Assembly (NCBI RefSeq): GCF_014635725.1 | Contig: NZ_BMDJ01000003.1 | Coordinates: 248,001-312,000 of the forward strand | Direction: 5' to 3' | From: Pedobacter mendelii | Lineage (GTDB): Bacteria; Bacteroidota; Bacteroidia; Sphingobacteriales; Sphingobacteriaceae | Length of the DNA stretch: 64,000 bases | Shown here: positions 26,186-35,341 of the stretch, piece after piece | Layout: each line of letters starts with the position of its first letter | Numbering within the stretch: the stretch's first letter is position 1 | Made by a program: the position numbers and the translations under genes | The notes under the pieces: model-generated | Told to the model about the DNA's origin: nothing | What the model saw: the letters and a program-made list of their open reading frames with translations, nothing else | Database searches by the model: none

Positions 26186-27169
26186 TTAAAATTGTGGAAG
26201 TTTTGGTTTTGTTCCCATAATTTCTTCCACCTGCTCCATTACTTTATCAGTAAGCAAAGGCACAACTTCTAAAGCAGTTAAGTTTTCTTTCAACTGCTCT
26301 CCTTTTGATGCTCCTAAAATCACTGTACTTACATTCGGGTTTTTTAAGCACCATGCCAAAGAGAATTTAGCTAAAGATACATTCAGTTTATCAGCAACTT
26401 TCTGCAACTCTTCTACTTTCTTTAATCTATCAGCCTGTAAAACATTGTCTTTTAGCCAACCCAGTTTCGCATCAGCCAAACGCGTATCTTTTACATCGCC
26501 CTTAGTATATTTGCCTGATAATAAACCAGATGCTAATGGCGACCAAATGCTGGTACCCAATCCATGATCGCGGAAAAGCAATAAAAAATCATCCTCTAGT
26601 TTTTTACGCTCAAAAAGATTATACTGTGGTTGTTCCATAGTAGGCCCAATTAAACGATAATCTTTAGCAACAGCAATGGCTTCGGTAATTTCTGCTGCGC
26701 TCCACTCTGATGTACCCCAGTATAAAATTTTACCTTGTTGCAATAAGGTATTCATGGCTAAAACTGTTTCTTCAATTGGGGTGTTTTTATCCGGACGGTG
26801 GCAAAAATATAAATCCAGATAATCCACTTGCAAACGTTTTAAAGCAGCATTACAAGCCTCAACAACGTGCTTACGCGATAAACCCATTTGGTTTGGACCT
26901 TTGTTTTCTGTCCCGAAAAACACTTTACTCGATACCACAAACGATTCTCTTTCCCAGCCTTTTGACTTAAGGATTTTACCCATTACAATTTCTGATTTAC
27001 CTTCAGCATAACCTTCAGCATTATCAAAAAAGTTTACGCCGGCATCGTATGCAATCCCCATTAATTCATCGGCAACTTTATCACTAATTTGAGCACCAAA
27101 AGTTAACCAACTACCTAACGATAAGGCGCTTACCTGCAAGCCAGATTTACCTAATCTTCTATATTCCAT
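26186..27169 (-). CDS. aldo/keto reductase (potassium-channel beta-subunit-like)
   Basis: The protein has 327 residues forming the usual (beta/alpha)8 barrel. The catalytic tetrad is visible: D in 'FFDNAEGYAEG' and its Tyr near 54, Lys in 'SSKVFFG' near 83 and His in 'YFCHRPD' near 124. NADPH-binding 'STVILGAS' is near the C-terminus. It resembles the YghZ / Kv-beta branch, which reduces small aldehydes such as methylglyoxal. It is a monocistronic minus-strand gene, convergent with uvrD. Confidence 0.88.
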   Translation of the reverse strand: MEYRRLGKSGLQVSALSLGSWLTFGAQISDKVADELMGIAYDAGVNFFDNAEGYAEGKSEIVMGKILKSKGWERESFVVSSKVFFGTENKGPNQMGLSRKHVVEACNAALKRLQVDYLDLYFCHRPDKNTPIEETVLAMNTLLQQGKILYWGTSEWSAAEITEAIAVAKDYRLIGPTMEQPQYNLFERKKLEDDFLLLFRDHGLGTSIWSPLASGLLSGKYTKGDVKDTRLADAKLGWLKDNVLQADRLKKVEELQKVADKLNVSLAKFSLAWCLKNPNVSTVILGASKGEQLKENLTALEVVPLLTDKVMEQVEEIMGTKPKLPQF

Positions 27170-27540
27170 ATTTTAATTATTGAATGTTTAAGTTTTGAAT
27201 GATTGAATTTCACCATATTACCATTAAAGGTTACAGAATGTTTTAGTTAAAAGATTTTTTACAAACAACAAACAAGTAATTAAAAAACGTATATTACGAA
27301 GAACAACATCAATTATTCGACATCTTATACGGTAATTCTTTGTGCATTTTCATATTAAATTTTAAAATTTCCCTGGTTAATCGTCCTTTTCTCAATAAAA
27401 ATCTCTGTGCGCCTAGTGTTAAAATAACTTTGCCTTCTTTGCGAAAAACCTTTGCACCCTTTGCGTTTAAACCCTAAACTTGAGTTTGAAAAACCCCAAA
27501 ATTATCCTTATTATTGGGTTCGGTTCTCCCGTTAAAAACC
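27170..27540. other. intergenic with a 'TTTGCG' dispersed repeat
   Basis: The right part (about 27400-27475) is a run of short phrases built on CTTTGCGAAAAACCTTTGC and GCGCC. Close variants appear just before the HMG-CoA lyase gene at 56085-56122. No gene seen. The aldo-keto reductase and smc promoters must lie here. Confidence 0.5.
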
Positions 27541-30500
27541 ATGCAACTCACCAGATTAGAAATTAAAGGATTCAAAAGCTTTGGCGACAAAGTAACCATC
27601 AATTTTAATGAGGGAGTTACCGCCATTGTTGGCCCAAATGGTTGTGGAAAATCTAACGTAATTGATGCCATGCGATGGGTTTTAGGTGAGCAAAGCACCA
27701 AAGCTTTGCGTTCTGAAAAGATGGAAAACATCATTTTTAACGGCACAAAAAACCGAAAGCAAGCACAATTAGCAGAAGTTTCTTTAAGTTTTGATAACAC
27801 AAAAAATATTCTTCCAACAGCTTATTCTCAAGTAACGGTTACTCGGAAATTATACCGAAATGGAGACAGCGAATATCGGTTAAATGATGTTCAATGCCGG
27901 CTAAAAGATATTACTGATTTGTTTTTGGATACCGGAATTGGCTCTGATAGTTATTCTATCATTGAGCTTAAAATGGTTGATGAGATCATTACAAACAAAG
28001 AACATAGTCGCCGTTCGCTATTTGAAGAAGCATCTGGAATTTCGAAATACAAGCTGCGTAAAAAACAAACATTCAATAAGTTAAAAGATACAGAGGCCGA
28101 TTTAGAACGTGTTGAGGATTTACTCTTTGAGATTGAGAAAAATTTAAAAACACTCGAAAATCAAGCACGAAAAGCTGAACGTTACTACAAACTAAAAGAG
28201 CAATACCGCGAATTTAGTATTCAATTGGCTACACATCGAATTGCCTTTTTCCGCACTGATTTAAATGCGCTTGAAACACAAGAACAAAACCAACAAGTAA
28301 ATAGAACAAAATTAAGAACTAAAATTGATACGCAGGAAGCTGAACTACAAAAACTTAAGTTAGAAAGTATCAATCAAGAAAAAAATCTTTCCATTCAGCA
28401 AAAGTCTACAAACGAACTGGTTTCAAAAATTCGCGCTTACGAAAGCGAGAAAAAAGTAAAGAATGAGCAAATGCGTTTCTTGCAAGAAAAAGAAACACGC
28501 TTATCGGGCGAATTAGAGAAAGATAAAAATCAGGTTAACCATATTAAATACAATATAAAGCGTTTAAATGAAGAAATTTTAACTGAAGCAGAGGTTTTCA
28601 GTAAGTTAGAATCTGATTTAAAAAGCTTAAAATCGACTCTTGATACTTTAAGAGAACAACAACAAACAGAGAAAAACCGAATAGATAACCAAGTAAAATC
28701 AGTTAACGATTTACAGAATCAGGTTTATCAATTACAAAAGGAAATCGATATTTTAAATATCCAAAAGGATGCTTTGATTCAGGAAACGAACAGAAACGTT
28801 GATGATACGGAAACCAAAACATCAGAATTAAAGGCTTTCGACCATGCTTTGGCTGAATTGGATATTCAGGTTGCGGAAAAGCAGAATATTATCAAACAAC
28901 TGAAAGAGGCGGAAGAAACCTTAAAAGAAAAGCTTGCAGCATCTGAAATTAACCTAAGTTCAAACAAGGAAAAGCTAACGTCTGAAAATCGCAAAAAAGA
29001 TGCAAAGCAAAACGAATACAACCTTACAAAGTCACTTGTAGATAGTTTGGAGGGCTTTCCAGAATCCATTCGTTTCCTTAAAAAAAATAATGCTTTTGCC
29101 AAAAATGCTTTACTCCTATCTGATATTTTATTCTGTAACGAAGATTATCGAATCGCTATTGAAAATTACCTAGAACCAGTAATGAACCATTATGTGGTTG
29201 ATAAGTATACAGATGCTGTTCAGGCGATTAACCTTTTAACCGATGCTACTCGCGGTCGTGCAAACTTTTTTATTTTGGAGAATATTCCTGATAAAAACCC
29301 TACCCTTAGCAATTATGAAGATTTGGTTTCAGCTTTATCAGTTGTTGAGGTAGATAAGAAATACCAAAATCTTTGTAATTTACTTTTGCGAAATGTGTAC
29401 ATCGCAGCTGCTGAACAAGAAAATCTCTTTAAAGAAACACCAACCGAAAGTTTAACTATTCTGGCCAAAAATGGAAAGTACGCCCAAACCAAATTCACTT
29501 TATCTGGGGGATCAGTGGGTTTATTTGAGGGGAAAAGAATCGGTCGTGCTAAAAATTTGGATAATTTAGCGAAAGAAATTAAAGCATCAGAATTGTTGAT
29601 TAATCAATATAATACAGCAATTACAACCGAAAACACTAATATTTTTAACCTAAAAGAAGCATCAAAAATTCATCAGATAAATGCTTTGCAACAGGAGTTG
29701 AATCGTTTTATTAATGAGCAAATTTCCGTTCAAACCCGTCGTGACCAATACCAAGAATTTATCGAAAAAAGTGAAAATCGTAAAACAGATATCGCACAGA
29801 AAGTAGTTTCTATAGAAAAATCGCTCTCAGAAAAGTTGCCTGCTTTAGTTGAGCTGCAGAAAAAGCAACAGCAAGACCATGTTAACCTACAAGAGCAACA
29901 GCTTAACTATCAAGATATTGCCAACCAAGTAAATGATAGTGCTGGTAAATACAATCAGGATAATATTCGTTTCCATCAACAGCAGAATAGGTTAGCAAGC
30001 TTAGAAAAGGATTTAGATTATCGTTTTGTACAGGAGGAAGATTTGAACAAGCGAATTGCTGAAAACGACAAAGAACTTCAGGAAACTTTAACCCAGATTA
30101 CAGCAACTTTACAGCATACCGATTTTAGCGACGATATACTTTTAGAGTTATATCAGCAACGCGAAGAACTAGAAAAAGGCCTTGCAGACGTAGAAAAAGA
30201 GTATTTTGAAAGCAAAGGAAATATCAACGAATTAGAAAATAACATCACGCTTATTCGTAAAAACCGTGAAGAAATCGATTTCCTTTTAACCGAAATCAAG
30301 GATAAAAAGAACACGCTAAAAATTGATTTAAACTCCCTTAAAGAACGTTTGGCTGTTGAATTTAACATCGATATCAACGACCTTTTAGAAAATGAAACTG
30401 AGGTAGATGTTTTGGAAAGTGAGTTTGAAATTCGCCAGAAGGTAGAAAAAATGAAACGCCAGCTGGATGAATTTGGTGCCATTAACTCAATGGCGATGGA

Positions 30501-31080
30501 AGCTTTTAAAGAAATGGAAGAGCGTTACGTTTTTATTCAAAATCAAAAGAAAGACCTTAATGCCGCCAAAACCGACCTTTTACAAACCATTAAAGAGATT
30601 GATGATACTGCGAAAGATAAATTTATGCAGGCTTTTACACAGGCCCGCGAGCATTTCATTGTTGTTTTCCGTTCACTTTTTAACGAGGAAGATAGTTGTG
30701 ATTTAATTCTGTCGGATATAAATAATCCATTGGAAGCTGACATCGATATCATTGCTCGTCCGAAAGGTAAAAGACCACTGTCTATAAACCAATTATCAGG
30801 AGGAGAAAAAACACTTACAGCTACTGCCCTATTATTTTCACTTTACCTGTTAAAGCCAGCTCCTTTCTGTATTTTCGATGAGGTTGATGCACCATTGGAT
30901 GATACAAATATTGATAAATTTAATAACATTATCCGCAAATTCTCCAACCAATCACAATTTATTATCGTATCGCATAACAAACGTACCATTGCCAGTACCG
31001 ATATTATTTATGGCGTTACCATGGTAGAACAAGGCGTTTCGAGGGTTGTGGCAGTAGATTTGAGAGAAGTAGCGGCTTAA
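27541..31080 (+). CDS. smc: chromosome segregation protein SMC
   Basis: The protein has 1179 residues from ATG 27541, which gives the normal N-terminus 'MQLTRLEIKGFKSF'; the upstream TTG at 27514 only adds a non-conserved tail. Walker A G-P-N-G-C-G-K-S lies at 31-38. Long coiled coils run from about 165 to 500 and 660 to 1010 around a hinge at about 510-640. The ABC signature 'LSGGEKTLTATAL' and Walker B 'FCIFDEVDAPLDD' are near 1085-1120. It is the ATPase core of condensin and organises and separates the chromosome. It stands alone on the plus strand. Confidence 0.95.
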   Translation: MQLTRLEIKGFKSFGDKVTINFNEGVTAIVGPNGCGKSNVIDAMRWVLGEQSTKALRSEKMENIIFNGTKNRKQAQLAEVSLSFDNTKNILPTAYSQVTVTRKLYRNGDSEYRLNDVQCRLKDITDLFLDTGIGSDSYSIIELKMVDEIITNKEHSRRSLFEEASGISKYKLRKKQTFNKLKDTEADLERVEDLLFEIEKNLKTLENQARKAERYYKLKEQYREFSIQLATHRIAFFRTDLNALETQEQNQQVNRTKLRTKIDTQEAELQKLKLESINQEKNLSIQQKSTNELVSKIRAYESEKKVKNEQMRFLQEKETRLSGELEKDKNQVNHIKYNIKRLNEEILTEAEVFSKLESDLKSLKSTLDTLREQQQTEKNRIDNQVKSVNDLQNQVYQLQKEIDILNIQKDALIQETNRNVDDTETKTSELKAFDHALAELDIQVAEKQNIIKQLKEAEETLKEKLAASEINLSSNKEKLTSENRKKDAKQNEYNLTKSLVDSLEGFPESIRFLKKNNAFAKNALLLSDILFCNEDYRIAIENYLEPVMNHYVVDKYTDAVQAINLLTDATRGRANFFILENIPDKNPTLSNYEDLVSALSVVEVDKKYQNLCNLLLRNVYIAAAEQENLFKETPTESLTILAKNGKYAQTKFTLSGGSVGLFEGKRIGRAKNLDNLAKEIKASELLINQYNTAITTENTNIFNLKEASKIHQINALQQELNRFINEQISVQTRRDQYQEFIEKSENRKTDIAQKVVSIEKSLSEKLPALVELQKKQQQDHVNLQEQQLNYQDIANQVNDSAGKYNQDNIRFHQQQNRLASLEKDLDYRFVQEEDLNKRIAENDKELQETLTQITATLQHTDFSDDILLELYQQREELEKGLADVEKEYFESKGNINELENNITLIRKNREEIDFLLTEIKDKKNTLKIDLNSLKERLAVEFNIDINDLLENETEVDVLESEFEIRQKVEKMKRQLDEFGAINSMAMEAFKEMEERYVFIQNQKKDLNAAKTDLLQTIKEIDDTAKDKFMQAFTQAREHFIVVFRSLFNEEDSCDLILSDINNPLEADIDIIARPKGKRPLSINQLSGGEKTLTATALLFSLYLLKPAPFCIFDEVDAPLDDTNIDKFNNIIRKFSNQSQFIIVSHNKRTIASTDIIYGVTMVEQGVSRVVAVDLREVAA

Positions 31081-31226
31081 GCAAAATGATAAAAGCTTAA
31101 AGACTAAAGCGAAAATCGCATTATTGAAAGCAGTTTTGCTAATGAAACAATCACGACATAGAACCGTTATTTAAAAAAACGTAATATCGCACCATAACCC
31201 ACGTTTGAATAACATATTGAAAATAG

Positions 31227-31234
31227 TATATTTG
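31227..31234 (+). promoter_or_regulatory. Bacteroidota -7 element TATATTTG
   Basis: Exact TAnnTTTG, 19 bases before the antitoxin ATG, with TTTG at 31204-31207 as a possible -33 element. It would drive the toxin-antitoxin pair. Confidence 0.6.
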
Positions 31235-31252
31235 TTTTAAGCAGTCACGATT

Positions 31253-31465
31253 ATGTTAGCAACCGTTAAAGGATATTACGAAAAAGGAAAAATTGTTTTA
31301 AATGAAAAGGCACCAGTCCTATCTAAAAAGGATGTCATTGTGACATTTTTAACTGATGATAAACTCAACAATATTTTAAAAAGAACTACTGGCGCATTTA
31401 GAGATAAAATTGAATTATCTGATGATTTTAATGAGCCTTTAGATGATTTTAAAGAATATATGTAA
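31253..31465 (+). CDS. antitoxin-like protein of a VapBC-type pair
   Basis: The protein has 70 residues. The N-terminal half is a short beta unit ('TVKGYYEKGKIVLNE') like AbrB/DUF2281-type antitoxins, where it binds the promoter. The acidic C-terminal tail would cover the toxin's active site. Its stop overlaps the toxin's ATG by one base. The pair is probably autoregulated at the promoter just upstream. Confidence 0.75.
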   Translation: MLATVKGYYEKGKIVLNEKAPVLSKKDVIVTFLTDDKLNNILKRTTGAFRDKIELSDDFNEPLDDFKEYM

Positions 31466-31872
31466 TGCCATCAAATCATTATCTTTTAGATACACATTTC
31501 TTAATTTGGTTTCAGGAAAATAATCCAAAAATACCAGAAGTGGTGATGGAAACCATACAAAATAACGAAAACACAATTTATTTTAGCCAGATAAGCCTCT
31601 TTGAAATTGCAATTAAACAAATACTAGGTAAGCTAATACATTTTTACATTACAGTTGAAGATATTTCTACACAAGCTCTAAAAGATGTATTTACATTTAT
31701 CCCTTTGGAAAATCCTGCAATATTTAATTATGGAAGCATTTGCTTGTTAAACGAACACCGAGACCTTTTCGACAGGCTAATAATCTCTACCGTAATTCAA
31801 AAAGAGGCAACATTATTATCTGCCGATGAAAAATTTAAATTTTACCCAGACCTATTAAAATTGCTTTGGTAA
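31465..31872 (+). CDS. VapC-like PIN domain toxin
   Basis: The protein has 135 residues. The PIN-domain acidic set is present: D9 in 'LLDTHFLIWF', E48 in 'ISLFEIAIKQ', D100 in 'RDLFDRLI' and D118 in 'SADEKF'. VapC toxins cleave tRNA or rRNA in a Mg-dependent way. It is coupled by a one-base overlap to its antitoxin gene. Only 16 bases separate it from the next gene, an M28 peptidase, with which it may share transcripts. Confidence 0.85.
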   Translation: MPSNHYLLDTHFLIWFQENNPKIPEVVMETIQNNENTIYFSQISLFEIAIKQILGKLIHFYITVEDISTQALKDVFTFIPLENPAIFNYGSICLLNEHRDLFDRLIISTVIQKEATLLSADEKFKFYPDLLKLLW

Positions 31873-31888
31873 TCAATTCAACGTAAAC

Positions 31889-32857
31889 ATGAAAATTCTA
31901 TATATCATTCCCTTAGCCATAATGCTAAGCTGCTGCTCATCAGTAAAAAACCAATCTTCAACCGGATCAGGAAAATTAGATACACAACTTTTAAAAGATG
32001 TAGAAGTATTGTCGTCAGATGCTTATCAAGGCAGAAAAACCGGAACTAAAGGTGCTGAAATGGCAAGAGCCTATATTATTGAGCGTTTCCAAAAATTAGG
32101 TTTAAAATCATATCCTCAAAATGTTAATTATGCTCAGGAATTTACTTTCAATTCAAGAGGTGGTTCAAAAGTAAATGGAACAAATGTCATCGGATACATC
32201 CAAGGTAAAGGCACAAATGTTATTGTGGTTTCTGCACATTACGATCATTTGGGTGTGGTAAAAGAGGAAATATTTAACGGTGCAGATGATAATGCATCAG
32301 GAACTGCGGGTTTACTAAAAATTGCAGCTTATTTTGCTAAAAATAAACCAAATAACACCATTATTTTTGCCTCCTTTGATGCTGAAGAAATGGGTTTACA
32401 AGGTGCAAAAGCATTCGTTGCAAATCCCCCTGTTCCTATTAATACCATTGCCATCGATTTAAATATGGATATGATTAGCCACAGCGATAAAGGAGAATTA
32501 TATGTGTGTGGTACTTTTAAATATCCTGCTTTAAAGAAATATGTAGATACCAATAGAAAAGATATTAAAGTTATTTTAGGTCATGATGACCCTAAACTTG
32601 GTCATGATGACTGGACAAACCAAAGCGACCAGGGTGCTTTCAATGCTAAAAACATTCCCTTTTTATATTTCGGTGTAGAAGACCATAAAGATTATCACAA
32701 AGCAACTGATGAATACCAAACCATAACCAAACAGTTTTACAGCAATGCCGCCAATGCTGTTTTAGAAGTTGTAAAAAATGTAGATAAGCAAACTGGCTTA
32801 CAGCAATCATTAAAAGATAAAATGTTAATGATGGATAACCCACAGAAAAAGTTTTAA
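31889..32857 (+). CDS. M28 family metallopeptidase, lipoprotein
   Basis: The protein has 322 residues. A lipobox ends at Cys15/16 ('IMLSCCSS'). The M28 zinc site is complete: 'HYDHLG' near 116, 'GADDNASGTAG' near 132, 'FDAEEMGL' near 165, 'DMIS' near 195 and a late His in 'KDYHKATDEY'. It is an aminopeptidase anchored to a membrane facing the periplasm or surface. A clear terminator follows at 32876. Confidence 0.9.
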   Translation: MKILYIIPLAIMLSCCSSVKNQSSTGSGKLDTQLLKDVEVLSSDAYQGRKTGTKGAEMARAYIIERFQKLGLKSYPQNVNYAQEFTFNSRGGSKVNGTNVIGYIQGKGTNVIVVSAHYDHLGVVKEEIFNGADDNASGTAGLLKIAAYFAKNKPNNTIIFASFDAEEMGLQGAKAFVANPPVPINTIAIDLNMDMISHSDKGELYVCGTFKYPALKKYVDTNRKDIKVILGHDDPKLGHDDWTNQSDQGAFNAKNIPFLYFGVEDHKDYHKATDEYQTITKQFYSNAANAVLEVVKNVDKQTGLQQSLKDKMLMMDNPQKKF

Positions 32858-32875
32858 TCACTTTTTTAAATATTC

Positions 32876-32903
32876 AACCTGCCCTAATAAGGCAGGTTTT
32901 TTT
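32876..32903 (+). terminator. rho-independent terminator
   Basis: Stem AACCTGCC / GGCAGGTT with a 7-base loop and a run of T, 18 bases after the M28 peptidase stop. Confidence 0.85.
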
Positions 32904-32961
32904 ATGCGTAATTTTACATTTACATAATTTTATTTAACTGATTATAAGCATTTTACAAATT

Positions 32962-33031
32962 AAACTACAAAAATAGTTTGTAAACTATAAATATAGTAGT
33001 ACATTTATATAACGAAACTATTAAAATAGTT
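32962..33031. promoter_or_regulatory. three BlaI-type operator dyads
   Basis: Three palindromes of the form AACTA-n6-TAGTT: 32962-32979 (perfect 6-bp arms), 32982-32999 (ACTATA/TATAGT arms) and 33016-33031 (perfect 5-bp arms). Centres are about 20 and 33 bases apart, and the last ends 3 bases before the repressor ATG. They fit autorepression by the BlaI-like protein. Confidence 0.7.
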
Positions 33032-33034
33032 GAT

Positions 33035-33406
33035 ATGATAAAAGAACTCACAAAAGCAGAAGAACAAATTATGCTCATCCTTTGGGAAATGGAAGAAGCA
33101 TTGGTAAAAGATGTAATTGAAAAGATGAATGAGCCAAAACCAGCTTATAATACCGTTTCTACAGTTATCAGGGTTTTAGAAGGAAAAGGCTTTGTAGACC
33201 ACAAAGCTATTGGCAATACCTATATCTACTTTCCTATTATAAAAGAAGCTGATTATAAACGATTTGCTTTGGATAAAGTAATGAATAACTATTTCGAAAA
33301 TTCTTACGAAAGCCTGGTTTCTTTTTTGGTAAAAGACAAAAGTATGAGTAACGAAGAATTAAATGAGCTAATTCAACTTGCTGAAAAACTTAAAAAAAAT
33401 AAATGA
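33035..33406 (+). CDS. BlaI/MecI/CopY family transcriptional repressor
   Basis: The protein has 123 residues. The winged helix occupies 1-75, with 'ELTKAEEQIMLILWEM' and 'YNTVSTVIRVLEGKGFV', both family hallmarks, and a dimerisation helix pair at the end. It should bind the dyads just upstream and be released when the partner protease is triggered. Its stop overlaps the next ATG (ATGA), so the two are co-translated. Confidence 0.9.
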   Translation: MIKELTKAEEQIMLILWEMEEALVKDVIEKMNEPKPAYNTVSTVIRVLEGKGFVDHKAIGNTYIYFPIIKEADYKRFALDKVMNNYFENSYESLVSFLVKDKSMSNEELNELIQLAEKLKKNK

Positions 33407-34632
33407 TGAACTGGCTATATTATTTACTCGAATCAAACTTGTATCTAATTTTATTTTATGGATTTTACAGATTACTCCTGCACAAAGAAACCTTTTATGC
33501 AGTTAACAGATATTACTTAATAGCAAGTACTTTAATAGCATTTCTAATTCCATTCCTTCAACTGGGGTTTTTATCAAAAGATATTATTGTAATTGAGGAA
33601 CCTGTTTACCAGCAAATTCAAGTTGAAAAACCTTTATTAAACACTGAAAATATATTGCTTCTTCTTTATTCCCTAGTTGCCTTAATATTCATTTCAAAAA
33701 TAGTGTGGGGATTCAGGAATATTTCCAAACTATTGAAGAAACCAAATAAAACCGTTCAAAATGGTATTACAATAATTGAATTGACGAATACCAAAACGGC
33801 TTTTTCTTTTTTCAACATGCTTTTTATCGACCCAGAATTGCCTCAGAAAAACACAATCCTGAAACATGAGATGGCTCATATTAATCAGAAACACAGTTTT
33901 GATGTTTTGTTTTTCGAAATAGTTAGGAGCTTAAGTTGGTTCAACCCAATTGCTCACCTCATTAAAAGCGATGTTAAACTTTTACACGAATACCTTGCCG
34001 ATGAAGAAACCACAAAGAAAGGAATAGAAAAATATGAGTATGCAATATTTCTAATCCAAAATTCTTGCGGCGATCAAACTGTGCAATTAACTAATCAATT
34101 TTTTAATTCATCCATTTTAAAAAGACGAATAAACATGTTAAATCAAAAGAAATCAGCAAAATGGGCCAGGCTCAGATTGTTATTGGTACTCCCTGTAGTT
34201 GGCGGGATGCTATGTACCTCAACCATGGCTTTTACAAAAAATTACGGCGTTGTCGATTTGTATCCGAAAAAATTAACAGAATTAAGTATTCAACTACAAG
34301 ATACTGTTAAGAAATCAAAGGCAAAGGAAATTGTTATTGCTGAGCCTATTCCACAAATAAAAAAAGTAAAAGGTGTAAAATTAGCACCACCACCACCACC
34401 TGTTGAACCAGCGCCAAAAACAAAAAGTGCTAAAAAACCGACAAAAAGCGTAGCTCCTCCACCTCCACCACCCGTTGAGCCAACTGTAACTCAAAAAGTG
34501 AAAGGTGTAAATGTAGCTCCACCAAAGCCAGCAGAAGAATTAATTATTGAAGAACCAGTTATAAAGAAAGTTAAAGGTTTGAAATTAGCTCCACCACCAC
34601 CGCCTGTAGAACCTTCAATAAAGAAGCAATAA
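33403..34632 (+). CDS. BlaR1/MecR1-like M56 membrane peptidase with proline-rich tail
   Basis: The protein has 409 residues. Membrane helices lie at about 6-24, 38-56 and 84-103, and a fourth at about 257-275. The zinc site is H155-E-M-A-H159 with E196 in 'HEYLADE'. After the last helix comes a periplasmic part with repeats of the type K-V-K-G-x-x-x-A-P-P-P-P-P-V-E-P at about 321-336, 365-379 and 389-404, plus one shorter copy. There is no penicillin-binding sensor domain and no TonB-fold C-terminus. It presumably cleaves the BlaI-like repressor on an unknown signal. Confidence 0.85.
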   Translation: MMNWLYYLLESNLYLILFYGFYRLLLHKETFYAVNRYYLIASTLIAFLIPFLQLGFLSKDIIVIEEPVYQQIQVEKPLLNTENILLLLYSLVALIFISKIVWGFRNISKLLKKPNKTVQNGITIIELTNTKTAFSFFNMLFIDPELPQKNTILKHEMAHINQKHSFDVLFFEIVRSLSWFNPIAHLIKSDVKLLHEYLADEETTKKGIEKYEYAIFLIQNSCGDQTVQLTNQFFNSSILKRRINMLNQKKSAKWARLRLLLVLPVVGGMLCTSTMAFTKNYGVVDLYPKKLTELSIQLQDTVKKSKAKEIVIAEPIPQIKKVKGVKLAPPPPPVEPAPKTKSAKKPTKSVAPPPPPPVEPTVTQKVKGVNVAPPKPAEELIIEEPVIKKVKGLKLAPPPPPVEPSIKKQ

Positions 34633-34680
34633 GGTATAGATGATGTGATTTATGGTAAAATAATTGAGGGAACTTGATAA

Positions 34681-35316
34681 TTACTGCGGCACATAAACTA
34701 CATACTTAGTCTCAAAAAACTCTTCCTCAAAATAAGCTGAAAGCGGATACAATTCTGCTTTCAGTTTTGATTCCTTTATTTCTTCGGCTAAATCGCCACC
34801 CTTTAAGTATAGAATCCCATTTGGAATAGCATTAATAGATTCTTTTTTAAATTTGCCTTGAATCCATGGATAGAATTCACCCAATCGGGTAACTGCTCTG
34901 GAAATTATAAAATTAAATTTTTCTTTAATTTGCTCTGCTCTTAAATGATCGGCCTTCAGGTTTTCTAAACCCAAAGCAGAAGCTACTTCTTTAACAACTT
35001 TTATCTTTTTTCCGATAGAATCGACCAGATAAAAATGAGTGTCTGGAAATAAAATAGCCAATGGTATCCCTGGGAACCCTCCTCCAGTGCCTACATCTAA
35101 AACCGATTCGCCTACTTTAAAAGAACAAACCTTTGCAATTCCTAACGAATGCAAAACATGGCGCTCATATAGTTCTTCGATATCCTTTCTAGAGATCACA
35201 TTGATTTGAGCATTCCAGAAGCTGTATAAATCGAACAGTTGAGAAAACTGAGCAAGCTGTTTTTCTGATAAATCGGGAAAATATTTTAGAATGATATCAG
35301 GCTTTACTTCAGACAT
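34681..35316 (-). CDS. rsmG: 16S rRNA (guanine527-N7)-methyltransferase RsmG
   Basis: The protein has 211 residues. The SAM-binding motif 'VLDVGTGGGFPGIPLAI' near 69-85 and the 'NVISRKD' and 'ISRAV' segments are diagnostic of RsmG (GidB). It methylates N7 of G527 in 16S rRNA; loss gives mild streptomycin resistance. It lies 25 bases after a glycosyltransferase gene on the same strand and may share its transcript. Confidence 0.92.
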   Translation of the reverse strand: MSEVKPDIILKYFPDLSEKQLAQFSQLFDLYSFWNAQINVISRKDIEELYERHVLHSLGIAKVCSFKVGESVLDVGTGGGFPGIPLAILFPDTHFYLVDSIGKKIKVVKEVASALGLENLKADHLRAEQIKEKFNFIISRAVTRLGEFYPWIQGKFKKESINAIPNGILYLKGGDLAEEIKESKLKAELYPLSAYFEEEFFETKYVVYVPQ

Positions 35317-35341
35317 TTTGTATTTATTTCAAGAGTTTTAC

